The notes beneath the pieces are model-generated. The model did not search any database, was not told the origin of the DNA, and saw nothing but the letters and a program-made list of their open reading frames with translations. 64,000 bases of DNA. It comes from Rhizomicrobium sp. (GTDB taxonomy: Bacteria; Pseudomonadota; Alphaproteobacteria; Micropepsales; Micropepsaceae). The stretch's first letter is position 1. Each line of letters starts with the position of its first letter. Of this stretch, positions 38,413-48,632 are shown piece after piece. The stretch lies in assembly GCA_037200985.1 (NCBI GenBank), contig JBBCGJ010000001.1:3820756-3884755 (forward strand), given 5' to 3'. A program made the translations under genes and the position numbers.

Positions 38413-38775
38413 TTGACAGACGCCGCACCGCAGCCCGCCATGCCGGCCGTTTCGTCGCCGTCAACCGACACGCGGACGCTGGCCATCATCGTGTACGGAC
38501 TCTATATCGGCGCGGTCGTGACCTGCGGCATCGCGGGGCTGGTCGGCGTCATCCTCGCCTATGTGAAGCGCGACGAGAGCCGCGGCACGATCTGGGAAAG
38601 CCATTTCGAAAACGCGATCCAGGCCTTCTGGATCTGGCTGGTCCTCTTCGTCGTCGGCGTGGCGACCGCCTGGCTGGTGATCGGCATCTTCGTGATCGGC
38701 GCGGCCTTCCTCTATTTCCTCTATCGCACCATCAAGGGCCTGGTCGCGGCCATCGAGTCGAGACCTTATGTCTGA
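38413..38775 (+). CDS. Small membrane protein, tandem copy 1 (DUF4870-like)
   Basis: 120-residue protein with three hydrophobic helices. Start taken as TTG 38413 with GGGGAC upstream; ATG 38440 is the alternative. The segment GLVGVILAYVKRDESRGTIWESHFENAIQAFW recurs almost unchanged in the next gene. This pattern resembles DUF4870/YidH-like small membrane proteins. Overlaps the next gene by 8 bases. Confidence 0.75.
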   Translation: MTDAAPQPAMPAVSSPSTDTRTLAIIVYGLYIGAVVTCGIAGLVGVILAYVKRDESRGTIWESHFENAIQAFWIWLVLFVVGVATAWLVIGIFVIGAAFLYFLYRTIKGLVAAIESRPYV

Positions 38776-39190
38776 GGCGGTGTCCGACGCGCCGGCGCAG
38801 GGCGAGCTGCGCGTCGTCTCGCTGATCTGCTACGGCCTCTTCCTGCTCGCGCTCGTCAACGGCATCACCGCGATCGCCGGCGTCATCCTCGCCTACATCA
38901 AGCGCGACGAGGCGCGGGGCACGGTATGGGAAAGCCATATGCGCAATCTCATCCGCGTGTTCTGGGTCGGCGTGGTGCTCGCCGGCGCGGCGCTGGTGCT
39001 GATCCTGCCGGCGCTGTCGACGCTGATCTACGCGCTGATCGCGACCGACGGACATCCCCCGCCGCCCCTGGTGGGCGGCCTGGTTGCAACGGTGCCGATC
39101 CTGTGGCTCGCCGGATTGGCGTTCCTGGTGTGGTATCTCTATCGCACGATCGGCGGCTTCGCCCGCGCGCTGGACGGCAAGGCGTATTGA
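38768..39190 (+). CDS. Small membrane protein, tandem copy 2 (DUF4870-like)
   Basis: 140-residue paralog of the gene before it (AGVILAYIKRDEARGTVWESHMRNLIRVFW), with an added hydrophobic segment in the middle (GVVLAGAALVLILPALSTLIYALI) and a loop ending in the same LYRTI helix end. Overlapping start indicates coupled translation, and possibly a heteromeric complex. Confidence 0.75.
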   Translation: MSEAVSDAPAQGELRVVSLICYGLFLLALVNGITAIAGVILAYIKRDEARGTVWESHMRNLIRVFWVGVVLAGAALVLILPALSTLIYALIATDGHPPPPLVGGLVATVPILWLAGLAFLVWYLYRTIGGFARALDGKAY

Positions 39191-39197
39191 CGCCGCC

Positions 39198-39803
39198 TCA
39201 GTCCTGATCGCCGAAGCGCTCGTCGGGCATGCGGTGCGGGTTGGCGATGGCGTGGCCGACCGGGCGCGGGCGCATCAGGAACAGGCCGACGATGCCCAGC
39301 ACCAGCGCCAGCGAGAAGGAATAGGGCACGAAGCCGTAGATCTGCCATTGCACGGCGGCGGCGGAATGGAAGCTCATCCCCATCTCGGCGCCCCACAGCG
39401 TGCAGCTTCCGATGCCGGCCTCGCTCACCGTGCAGCCCGGATACATCGAGGCGAAGACCACCGCCATGGGCACGATCAGCGCCGCCAGCGGCAGGAGCAG
39501 GAAGGTCAGCGCGGCGCGCAGCGGACGGCGGGCGACCAGGCTCGCGATCGCCGCCACGAAGGCGATGATGAGCAGGACCAGCGAATTGGAATTGATCGCC
39601 CAGGTGAGCCCGAGCGCGTCGCGCAGGCCGCCGCCGAGCGCCAGGCCGCGGCACGCCTCCGGACCCGGCGCGCATTGCGCGCCGAGCGCGACGAGGCGCA
39701 CGACCCACGCCATCGCCGCCGGTCCGATCAGGATCGCGATACACGCCGCCCAGATATTCCGAGCCGTGTGGCGCTTCGCACCTTCGACTTCGTCCTCGCC
39801 CAT
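39198..39803 (-). CDS. Membrane protein of unknown function (201 residues)
   Basis: Four to five hydrophobic helices separated by Cys-containing loops (GAQCAPGPEACRGL, YPGCTVSEAGIGSCTLWG), which may form disulfides outside the membrane. No family recognised. Its leader contains the nested palindrome at 39813-39862, and the start codon itself lies at the edge of CATGCCGGCATG. Confidence 0.7.
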   Translation of the reverse strand: MGEDEVEGAKRHTARNIWAACIAILIGPAAMAWVVRLVALGAQCAPGPEACRGLALGGGLRDALGLTWAINSNSLVLLIIAFVAAIASLVARRPLRAALTFLLLPLAALIVPMAVVFASMYPGCTVSEAGIGSCTLWGAEMGMSFHSAAAVQWQIYGFVPYSFSLALVLGIVGLFLMRPRPVGHAIANPHRMPDERFGDQD

Positions 39804-39812
39804 GCCGGCATG

Positions 39813-39862
39813 TTAAGCATCTCCTTCCCCTCATTTGAGGGGAATTCTCGTCACATGCTTAA
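39813..39862. repeat. Nested double inverted repeat
   Basis: Outer arms TTAAGCAT/ATGCTTAA enclose inner arms TTCCCCTCA-TT-TGAGGGGAA, all perfect. It lies between the GST stop (39888) and the start of the membrane protein (39803). It may be the GST terminator or a structured leader; the best GGAG of the downstream gene sits between the stems. Confidence 0.6.
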
Positions 39863-39887
39863 TCGCGGAACTTCATGGCGTAAGAAA

Positions 39888-40499
39888 TCAGGCCTTGGCG
39901 GAAGGCCGCGCGCCCACGCGCTCGAACCAGGCGGTGATGTTCTTGCACTCCGGACTGATCGGCTGGCCGACCGAAATGCCGAAGGCCAGGAAACAGTAGA
40001 GCAGGATATCGGCGAGGGTGAAGCGGTTCCCGCACAGGAACTGCTTGCCGGCGAGCTGGCCGTCGAGCCATTTGAGGCGGTCCTGCGCGATCTTCTTGAG
40101 GCCGGGCGAGGCCTCCGGCGCGGTGGGGATGCGGTCCTTGAAGAAGGCGTGGCCCTCGCCGAAGCGGAAGCCGTTGGCCAGCGGCTCGCAGATGTTGAGG
40201 TCGACGCGGCGCGTCCACATGCGGGTCTCGGCCTTCTCCTCCGGCGTGGTGCCGACCAGCGCGGGCGTCGGGTTCTTGTCCTCGATATATTCGCAGATCG
40301 CGGTGATCTCGGAGAGGTAGGAGCCGTCGTCGAGCTCGAGCGTCGGCATCTGGCCGTGCGGATTGCGCTTCAGGTGCGCGTCCTGGCGGTTCTCGCCGGC
40401 CATGAGGTTCACGTCCTGCGTCGGCAGGGTGAGGCCCTTCTCCGCCAGGAACATGCGCACGACATGCGGATTGGGTCCGATGGAATTGTAGAGCTTCAT
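39888..40499 (-). CDS. Glutathione S-transferase
   Basis: 203-residue GST: N-terminal thioredoxin fold (MKLYNSIGPNPHVVRMFLAEKGL, NPHGQMPTLELDDGSYLSEITAICEYIED with the cis-Pro and SE pair) and an all-helical C-terminal domain ending FTLADILLYCFLAFG...ITAWFERVGARPSA. Start at 40499 is the family-typical one. Substrate unknown. Confidence 0.9.
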   Translation of the reverse strand: MKLYNSIGPNPHVVRMFLAEKGLTLPTQDVNLMAGENRQDAHLKRNPHGQMPTLELDDGSYLSEITAICEYIEDKNPTPALVGTTPEEKAETRMWTRRVDLNICEPLANGFRFGEGHAFFKDRIPTAPEASPGLKKIAQDRLKWLDGQLAGKQFLCGNRFTLADILLYCFLAFGISVGQPISPECKNITAWFERVGARPSAKA

Positions 40500-40615
40500 G
40501 AGGGCCTCCCCGAATTTTCGCCGGACGTTAGGTGGCGGCAAACGCAGGGTCAACGTGGCGTTGAGGAAGGATCGGGCAAGATTCCCGCGGCCGGCTCCGA
40601 AGGCGAAGGGAGAGG

Positions 40616-41878
40616 CTACAGATCGCGAACCACCGCCGCCACGGCGCGCGTCAGTGTCGTCAAATCGTCTTCATCGATGGTCAGCGCCGGCGTCAGGTAC
40701 ACGATGTTGCGGAAGGGGCGGACCCACACGCCCTGCGCGACCAGCCGCGCTTTCAGCGCATTGAGATCGTCGATGGCGTCGAGCTCGACCACGCCGATGG
40801 CGCCGCGCACGCGGACGTCCTTCACGCGTTTCATGCCGAGGCAGGGACCCAGCCCCTTGGTCAGCGCCGCGGCGATATCGACGGCCTGCATCAGCCGGTT
40901 CTCGGCCTCGAACAGATCGAGCGAGGCGTTGGCGGCGGCGCAGGCCAGCGCGTTGCCCATATACGTCGGGCCGTGCATCAGCGCATGCGCCGGATCGTCG
41001 GACCAGAAGGCATCGAACACCTTCGCGGTCGCAAGAGTCGCGGCCAGCGGCAGCGCGCCGCCGGTGAGCGCCTTGCCGACCGTCACGATGTCCGGTGCGA
41101 TCCCGGCGGCCTCGCAGGCGAACATCGCGCCGGTGCGGCCGAAGCCGGTGAAGATCTCGTCGAAGATCAGGAGCAGCTCGTATTTGTCGCCCGCCGTGCG
41201 CAGCCGGCGCAGGACATGCTCGTCGTGGAACAGCATGCCGCCGGCGCCCTGCACCAGAGGCTCGACCAGGATGCCGGCGAGCTCGTGGGCGTGGCGTTCG
41301 AGGAAGGCGTCGAAGGCGGCGACGGACTCTTCGTCGCGCGGCAGGGCGATGACGTGATGCTGGGGCAATACGCCGGCGAAATGGCTGTGCATGCCTTCGT
41401 CGGGATCGCACACCGCCATCGTGCCGAAGGTGTCGCCGTGATAGCCGCCGCGGAAGGCGAGGAATTTCGTCCGTCCACGGATGTTCCGGTTGAGCCAGTA
41501 CTGCACCGCCATCTTCATCGCGACCTCGACCGCGACGGAGCCGGAATCGGAGAAGAACGCCCGCGCCATGCCGCCGGGCGCGAGCGCGCAGAGCCGCGCC
41601 GCCAGCGTCAGCACCTGCTCGTGCACCAGCCCGCCCAGCATGACATGGGGCATCTTCGCCGCCTGGGCGGCGACCGCGGCGACGATGTGCGGATGGTTGT
41701 AGCCGTGCACCGCGGTCCACCAGCTCGCGATGCCGTCGACCAGTTCGCGCCCGTCGGCCAGCACGATGCGCGTGCCATGCGTGCGCTCGGCGGCGAGCGG
41801 CGGGCGCGCGGTCTTCATCTGCGTATAGGGCAGCCAGATATGGGGCAGGCCGGCGGCGTACCAGGCGGGGTCGGTCAT
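40616..41878 (-). CDS. bioA: Adenosylmethionine-8-amino-7-oxononanoate aminotransferase
   Basis: PLP-dependent DAPA aminotransferase of biotin synthesis, 420 residues from ATG 41878. Hallmarks: HIWLPYTQMKTARPP at the N-terminus, DGIASWWTAVHGYNHPHI, FFSDSGSVAVEVAMKMAVQYW, YHGDTFGTMAVCDP, IFDEIFTGFGRTG, and the PLP lysine in VTVGKALTGGALPLAAT. Divergent from bioF. bioB and bioC are not in the window. Confidence 0.95.
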   Translation of the reverse strand: MTDPAWYAAGLPHIWLPYTQMKTARPPLAAERTHGTRIVLADGRELVDGIASWWTAVHGYNHPHIVAAVAAQAAKMPHVMLGGLVHEQVLTLAARLCALAPGGMARAFFSDSGSVAVEVAMKMAVQYWLNRNIRGRTKFLAFRGGYHGDTFGTMAVCDPDEGMHSHFAGVLPQHHVIALPRDEESVAAFDAFLERHAHELAGILVEPLVQGAGGMLFHDEHVLRRLRTAGDKYELLLIFDEIFTGFGRTGAMFACEAAGIAPDIVTVGKALTGGALPLAATLATAKVFDAFWSDDPAHALMHGPTYMGNALACAAANASLDLFEAENRLMQAVDIAAALTKGLGPCLGMKRVKDVRVRGAIGVVELDAIDDLNALKARLVAQGVWVRPFRNIVYLTPALTIDEDDLTTLTRAVAAVVRDL

Positions 41879-41945
41879 CGCATCTGTATAAGCACTACCC
41901 GAAAGCGGCGTCATCCGTTATCGACATCGCCGCCCCCTCACCCCG

Positions 41946-41974
41946 CCCTCTCCCCCGTTTCGCGGGGGCGAGGG
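41946..41974. repeat. Stem-loop between bioA and bioF
   Basis: CCCTC.CCCCCG...CGGGGG.GAGGG around a TTT-containing loop, with one mismatch. It is of the same CCTCTCCCC-type as hairpins at 53290-53314 and 58627-58649. It lies in the bioF leader 14 bases before the start codon. Confidence 0.55.
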
Positions 41975-41987
41975 AGAAGAGCGTGTC

Positions 41988-43109
41988 ATGTCCAGCCTCG
42001 ACGCTTTCGCCCTCAAGAAACTCGCACAGCTCGAAGCGGCGCGGCGGCGGCGTATCCTGAGCGAAACCGTGCGCGAGGACGGGGTGTGGGTGACGCGCGG
42101 CGGACGGCGCCTGCTGTCCTTCTCCTGCAACGATTATCTCAACCTGGCGCAGCATCCGGCGGTGAAGGCGGCGGCCATCGCGGCCGTCGAGCGTCACGGC
42201 GCCGGCGCCGGCGCGTCGCGCCTCGTCACCGGCAACCATCCGCTGCATGCGGCGCTGGAGACGCGGCTGGCGCGGCTGAAAGGAACCGAGGCGGCCTGCG
42301 TGTTCGGCTCGGGCTATCTCGCCAATGCCGGGATCGTGCCGGCGCTGGTCGGCGAGGGTGATCTGCTGCTGGTCGACGAATTGGCGCATTCCTGCCTGTG
42401 GGCGGGGGCGCGGCTGTCGCAGGCGCGCGTGCTGACCTTCCGCCACAACGACGCCGGCCATGCGGAGGAATTGCTGCGCGCGCATCGCGCGGCGCATACC
42501 CACGCGATGATCGTGACCGATACGGTGTTCTCGATGGACGGCGATCTGGCGCCGGTGGCGCAATTGTCGGCGCTCGCACGAACCCATGATGCCTGGCTGA
42601 TGACCGACGATGCGCATGGGCTGGCGGTGGTGACGCCGCAAGCGCGGGCCGAACTCCAGATGGGCACGCTGTCCAAGGCGCTGGGCTCCTATGGCGGCTA
42701 TCTGTGCGCTTCGCGCGCGGCGGTCGACCTCGTGAAGACCCGCGCCCGCACGCTGATCTATTCGACGGCGCTGCCGCCGGCCAGCGTCGCCGCCGCCATC
42801 GCGGCGCTCGACGTGATCGCGGCCGATCCGGGGCTCGGCGCCCGACCGCTGCACAAGGCACGGGAATTCACCCGCCTCGCCAACCTGCCCCTGGCGGAGA
42901 GCCCCATCGTGCCGGTCGTGCTGGGCGACGAGCGGGCCGCGCTCGACGCCTCGGCGATGCTGGAGGAAGAGGGTTTCCTCGTCACCGCGATCCGTCCGCC
43001 GACCGTGCCGGCGGGGACGGCGCGGCTGCGCTTCGCCTTCAGCGCGGGTCATCCCGAGGCCGAGATCGCGCGGCTTGCCCGCGTCGTGCGCGAACGGGTT
43101 CTGTCATGA
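41988..43109 (+). CDS. bioF: 8-amino-7-oxononanoate synthase
   Basis: Condenses pimeloyl-ACP/CoA with alanine in biotin synthesis; 373 residues. Sequence shows SFSCNDYLNLAQHPAV, GAGASRLVTGNHPLHAALE, VFGSGYLANAGIV, VTDTVFSMDGDLAP, DDAHGLAVV, and the PLP lysine (Lys230) in MGTLSKALGSYGGYL. The stop overlaps bioD start (ATGA). Confidence 0.94.
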   Translation: MSSLDAFALKKLAQLEAARRRRILSETVREDGVWVTRGGRRLLSFSCNDYLNLAQHPAVKAAAIAAVERHGAGAGASRLVTGNHPLHAALETRLARLKGTEAACVFGSGYLANAGIVPALVGEGDLLLVDELAHSCLWAGARLSQARVLTFRHNDAGHAEELLRAHRAAHTHAMIVTDTVFSMDGDLAPVAQLSALARTHDAWLMTDDAHGLAVVTPQARAELQMGTLSKALGSYGGYLCASRAAVDLVKTRARTLIYSTALPPASVAAAIAALDVIAADPGLGARPLHKAREFTRLANLPLAESPIVPVVLGDERAALDASAMLEEEGFLVTAIRPPTVPAGTARLRFAFSAGHPEAEIARLARVVRERVLS

Positions 43110-43768
43110 GCGCCTACTTCGTCACCGCCACCGGCACCGATATCGGCAAGACCTTCGTCACCGCCGGCCTGATCCGCCATCTGCGCCGGCTGGGCAAACC
43201 CGTCGCCGCGCTCAAGCCGCTGGTCAGCGGCTATGACGAGGCGAGCGCCGCCGCCAGCGATCCCGGCGTGCTGCTGGGTGCGCTGGGCGAAGCCGCGACG
43301 CCCGAGGCCGTGGCGCGGCTGGCGCCCTGGCGCTTCGCGGCGCCGCTATCCCCCGACATGGCGGCGGCGCGCGAGGGCCGCGGCATCGATTTCGCGGCGC
43401 TGGTCGGGTTCTGCCGCGACGCGGCGGCGGCGCGGACCGGCACGCTGTTCATCGAAGGCGTCGGCGGGATCATGGTGCCGCTCGACGGCACGCACACCGT
43501 GCTCGACTGGTTGGCCGCGCTCGGCCTGCCGCTGATCGTCGTCGCCGGCTCCTATCTGGGCACGCTCAGCCACACGCTGACGGCGCTCCGCGTCGTCGCC
43601 GCCGCGAAGCTCGACATTGCCGCGCTGGTCGTCAACGAGAGCGCCGACTCCACCGTCCTTCTCGAAGAAACCGCCGCCGCGCTCGCCCGCTTTGCGCCGG
43701 ATGTTCCCATCGTCGCCTTGCGGCGCGGAGAGCCGGACTTCGCGGCCTTGGCCGAGCGCCTGAAATAA
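43106..43768 (+). CDS. bioD: Dethiobiotin synthetase
   Basis: ATP-dependent carboxylase closing the ureido ring of dethiobiotin, 220 residues. P-loop GTDIGKTF at residues 10-17, ALKPLVSGY, the family's FIEGVGGIMVPLDGTHTVLDW, and VVAGSYLGTLSHTLTAL. Translationally coupled to bioF by a 4-base overlap. Confidence 0.94.
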   Translation: MSAYFVTATGTDIGKTFVTAGLIRHLRRLGKPVAALKPLVSGYDEASAAASDPGVLLGALGEAATPEAVARLAPWRFAAPLSPDMAAAREGRGIDFAALVGFCRDAAAARTGTLFIEGVGGIMVPLDGTHTVLDWLAALGLPLIVVAGSYLGTLSHTLTALRVVAAAKLDIAALVVNESADSTVLLEETAAALARFAPDVPIVALRRGEPDFAALAERLK

Positions 43769-43844
43769 TATTTCGCGCGCTGCCTGTTGCGGCAGGGGCC
43801 GGTCTCGCCCATCTATTGCGCGCCCCTGGAAAGACGGGAACGGT

Positions 43845-44165
43845 TTGCGCAAGGTCCTTTTATTGACGCTGGGTTGGGTGCTGACGGTCTTCGGCGCCGT
43901 GCTGTGCGTCACGCCGGTGCCGATTCCGCTGATCGGCCTTTTGCCGCTGGGCGCCGGCCTCGCCTTCCTGATCGAGAATTCGCGCACCATGCGCCGCGCC
44001 ATCCAGCGCATGCGCCACCGCGTGCGCTGGTTCTCCTACATGCTGGAGCATTTCACCCATCGCGGGCCCAAGACGCTCGGGCGCATCCTGCACCGCTCGC
44101 ATCCCGCGCCGATCCTGCGCAAGGAACGCTTCGACGCGCGGTCGCAATCGGACGGCGAGGACTGA
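43845..44165 (+). CDS. Small membrane protein (106 residues)
   Basis: Starts at TTG 43845 with GGGAA upstream. Two hydrophobic helices joined by a Pro-rich turn (LGWVLTVFGAVLCVTPVPIPLIGLLPLGAGLAFLIE), then a basic cytoplasmic tail with many Arg/His. The turn recalls PGPGW-type small membrane proteins, but the match is loose. One base separates it from the metallo-hydrolase gene. Confidence 0.7.
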   Translation: MRKVLLLTLGWVLTVFGAVLCVTPVPIPLIGLLPLGAGLAFLIENSRTMRRAIQRMRHRVRWFSYMLEHFTHRGPKTLGRILHRSHPAPILRKERFDARSQSDGED

Positions 44166-44166
44166 C

Positions 44167-45051
44167 ATGGCGATCCCCTTCATCCGCGCATTCGAGCCGC
44201 GCTACGGCGAAGAGGTGCGGGTGACGCCGCTGATCAGCCGCGTCGTCGCCAACAATCCAGGCCCGTTCACCTTCATGGGCACCGGTGTCTACATCGTGGG
44301 GGCCAAGGACGTGGCGGTGATCGATCCCGGCCCGGACCTGCCCGAGCATGTCGAGACCCTGAAGCGCGTGCTGGACGGGCGGCGCGTGACGCACATCCTG
44401 CTCACCCATGCGCATAGCGACCATTCACCGGCCGCCAGGCCGCTGAAAGAATGGTCCGGCGCGCCGACCTATGCCTTCGGGCCGCACGGTTCGGGGCGCG
44501 ACGACGGCCCGAAGGTCGAGGCCGGCGGCGACATGGACTTCACGCCCGACATCCGCGTGGAAGACGGCGAGATCCTGCGCGGCGACGGCTTCGCCCTGGA
44601 ATGCGTCTACACGCCGGGCCACACCTCGAACCACATGTGCTACGCGCTGCAAGAAGAGAAGGCGCTGTTCACCGGCGATCACATCATGGGCTGGTCGACC
44701 ACGGTGGTGACGCCGCCCGACGGCGACATGGCGCAGTACATCGCGAGCGTGGAGAAGCTGCAGGGCCGCGACGACGCCATCCTCTATCCGACCCATGGCG
44801 CGCCGGTGACAGATCCGGGGCCTTTCCTCGCCGCCTATCGCGAGCACCGGCTGGACCGCGAGCGTCAGGTGCTGGCCTCCATCGCGGCGGGCCGCGACAC
44901 GATCCCCGCCATGGTCGCGCACATGTATGCGGACGTCGACGTGCGCCTGCACCCGGCGGCGTCGCGCTCGGTCCTGGCGCATCTGATCAAGCTGGAACGC
45001 GAGGGGCGGGTGGCGCGGGACGGCGAACGCTATCGCATCTCGGCAAGGTAA
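44167..45051 (+). CDS. MBL-fold metallo-hydrolase (LACTB2-like)
   Basis: 294-residue metallo-beta-lactamase-fold hydrolase. Zinc-binding LLTHAHSDHSPAARPL, then YTPGHTSNHMCYAL, LFTGDHIMGWSTTVV and LYPTHGAPVTDPGP supply the remaining metal ligands, followed by a C-terminal winged-helix-like region (HLIKLEREGRVARDGERYRIS). This layout is that of LACTB2/RNase-like or thioesterase-like hydrolases. Substrate uncertain. Confidence 0.88.
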   Translation: MAIPFIRAFEPRYGEEVRVTPLISRVVANNPGPFTFMGTGVYIVGAKDVAVIDPGPDLPEHVETLKRVLDGRRVTHILLTHAHSDHSPAARPLKEWSGAPTYAFGPHGSGRDDGPKVEAGGDMDFTPDIRVEDGEILRGDGFALECVYTPGHTSNHMCYALQEEKALFTGDHIMGWSTTVVTPPDGDMAQYIASVEKLQGRDDAILYPTHGAPVTDPGPFLAAYREHRLDRERQVLASIAAGRDTIPAMVAHMYADVDVRLHPAASRSVLAHLIKLEREGRVARDGERYRISAR

Positions 45052-45059
45052 CTGCGTAA

Positions 45060-45836
45060 CTACCGCACCGCCCGCAGATAGGAGCGCACCAGCGCGGCGG
45101 CGGCGCCGGCGTCGTTCTCGCCGGTGCGGCTCTTGACGCGGATGTCGAGGCGCGCGCCGTACTTGCCGGCCTCCCGCACGCGGATCGCGATGTCCTGCTT
45201 GAGGCCGAACCAGAAGCTGGTATGCGTCGCCTCGATGGTCCCGGCCCTCTCGTCGAAGGCGGCGATGTCGAAGCCGGCATCCTTGGCCCGTTCGAAGGCG
45301 CGCCAGAACAGCGTGCCCTGCCGGTGCTGGCTCGTCGCGCCGAGCAGCACGTAATAGGGCTTGATGTCGGGATAGGCCTTCTTCTGCGCCGCCGCCACGG
45401 TGGTGCGCTTGCCGCCGACCGTTATGAGCTTGGCGCCGTCATAGTCCGGGCCGTTCTCGGCGCCGCCGCGCAGCGGCAGCAGCGCCACGAAAAGCGGCGG
45501 ATATTCCGGATCGGTCGAGACGTCGTGGATCGGGGGCGAGACGAGATAGAGCCGAAGCTCGTTGAGCGGAATGAGGACCACGAGCAGCGAACCGGCCAGG
45601 CCGAGCACGCCGAACTTCCAGCCCGTGCTGTTGTTGCCGCCGAGCGCGCGCGCCAGCCACAGCCCGCCCGCCACGGCGCCGGCGAGGCCCAGCAGGAATC
45701 CCGGCGCCAGAATTTTGAGGCCGGTCGGATAATCCCACCAGCCGAACCCGGCGCCGTAGGAGGCGCCGAGCGCGACGGCGGCGCCGGGCACGAAACAGAC
45801 AAGCGAGACGAGGGCCGCGGCGGATTGGGAACGCAT
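45060..45836 (-). CDS. DUF1499-like membrane-anchored protein
   Basis: 258-residue protein with three hydrophobic helices in the first 110 residues, then a soluble domain (PPIHDVSTDPEYPPLFVALLP...TIEATHTSFWFGLKQDIAIRVR) like the DUF1499 family. Start set at 45836 (MRSQ); the frame stays open upstream through a REP-like palindrome (WIPAFAGMT), typical of non-coding repeats. Function unknown. Confidence 0.75.
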   Translation of the reverse strand: MRSQSAAALVSLVCFVPGAAVALGASYGAGFGWWDYPTGLKILAPGFLLGLAGAVAGGLWLARALGGNNSTGWKFGVLGLAGSLLVVLIPLNELRLYLVSPPIHDVSTDPEYPPLFVALLPLRGGAENGPDYDGAKLITVGGKRTTVAAAQKKAYPDIKPYYVLLGATSQHRQGTLFWRAFERAKDAGFDIAAFDERAGTIEATHTSFWFGLKQDIAIRVREAGKYGARLDIRVKSRTGENDAGAAAALVRSYLRAVR

Positions 45837-45882
45837 GACATGTCCGGCTGCTTCGGAAGGGGTGAACTTAGCCGCCATTGTC

Positions 45883-45902
45883 ATTCCCGCGAAGGCGGGA
45901 AT
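45883..45902. repeat. REP-like palindrome ATTCCCGC-GAAG-GCGGGAAT
   Basis: Perfect 8-bp stem, of a kind scattered in many proteobacterial genomes. A second GC palindrome (GCCCGC...GCGGGC) follows about 30 bases on. Both lie between the acyl-CoA synthetase stop and the DUF1499-like gene on the same strand. Confidence 0.65.
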
Positions 45903-45956
45903 CCAGTCCATGTGTAAACACCGTCCGGATGCCCGCCGGCGCGGGCGGGACGGCTC

Positions 45957-47591
<1,635 letters not shown>

Positions 47592-47731
47592 GGCGTCGCC
47601 CCTTCGATATCTTTGCGCCATCATAGGAACGGGGACGGACAGGGGCAATGTCGGGCCCGCCGATCCACGGGCGATTTGCGCCGCGGGAACGCCGCGCGTT
47701 AGCGTGGGGACGCATCCTGCAAAGGCGTCCC

Positions 47732-48583
47732 ATGTTCGTCACCGTCAACGGCGCGCGCATCTTCTTCGACACGGTCGGTTCCAAGCTTTCGCCGGAGGGC
47801 GAGCGGATGGCGGAGAAGCCGTCGCTGATCGTGATGCATGGCGGTCCGGGCTTCGATCACTCGACCATGCGGCCCTATTTCGACCGCTTCGCCGATACCC
47901 ATCAGGTGGTCTATATCGACCATCGCGGCAATGGCCGCTCGGGCGGCGGGCCGGAGACTTGGAACCTGCCGCAATGGGGCGACGACGTGAAAGGGCTGTG
48001 CGACGTCCTCGGCATCGAGAAGCCGGTGGTGTTCGGCCAGTCCTTCGGCGGCATGGTCGCCATCGCCTATGCGAGCCGCCATCCCGGGCATGCGTCCAAG
48101 GTGGTGTTCTCCTCGACCGCGGCGCGAATCCGTCTGGACGAGACTTTCGCCATCCTGGAGGCGCGCGGCGGGCCGGAGGCGCGCGCGGTGGCGGAGAAAT
48201 TCTGGCTGAAGCCCGACGATGCGGCCTTCACGGAGTATGTGCGCGTCTGCATGCCGCTCTACAATCCGCCGGGCACGCCGGCGTCCGACCAGGCGGCGGC
48301 GCGGCGCCGCGCCATCATGAAGCCGGAAGTGACGCGGCATTTCTCGCTGGGCGAGATGCTGGCGATGGACATGCGCGCGGACCTCGCGCGCGTCGCCTGT
48401 CCGGCGCTGGTGCTGGCCGGCGGCTACGATCCGATCACGCCGGTGTCCTGCGCGCGCGAGATTTTCGAGGCGCTGCCGAAAGGCATCGGCCGGCTCGAGG
48501 TCTTCGAAGGCGCCGGCCACGGCGTCTACCGCGACGAGCCCGACAGGGCCGAGGCCCTGCTGCGCGGTTTCTTCGCGGCTTGA
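47732..48583 (+). CDS. Proline iminopeptidase-like alpha/beta hydrolase
   Basis: 283-residue alpha/beta hydrolase of peptidase family S33 type: IVMHGGPGFDHSTMRPYF (oxyanion HGGPG), YIDHRGNGRSGGG, the nucleophile GQSFGGMVAIAYA, and the C-terminal GGYDPITP with histidine in EGAGHGVYRDEP. HGGPG and GQSFGG are typical of prolyl aminopeptidases, but related hydrolases share them. Divergent from the acyl-CoA synthetase. Confidence 0.85.
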   Translation: MFVTVNGARIFFDTVGSKLSPEGERMAEKPSLIVMHGGPGFDHSTMRPYFDRFADTHQVVYIDHRGNGRSGGGPETWNLPQWGDDVKGLCDVLGIEKPVVFGQSFGGMVAIAYASRHPGHASKVVFSSTAARIRLDETFAILEARGGPEARAVAEKFWLKPDDAAFTEYVRVCMPLYNPPGTPASDQAAARRRAIMKPEVTRHFSLGEMLAMDMRADLARVACPALVLAGGYDPITPVSCAREIFEALPKGIGRLEVFEGAGHGVYRDEPDRAEALLRGFFAA

Positions 48584-48632
48584 GCCGCAGGCCTCTGGTA
48601 TAGAAGACGCCCGTCTTCGTCCGGAGTCCGCC

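Noticed and set aside
41879..41987. BirA/BioR operator between bioA and bioF
   Set aside because: Only a GC hairpin of the common dispersed type is visible; no recognisable biotin operator half-sites.
45837..45911. Extended N-terminus MDWIPAFAGMT for the DUF1499-like protein
   Set aside because: WIPAFAGMT is the translation of a REP-like palindrome (45883-45902) and not a protein segment.
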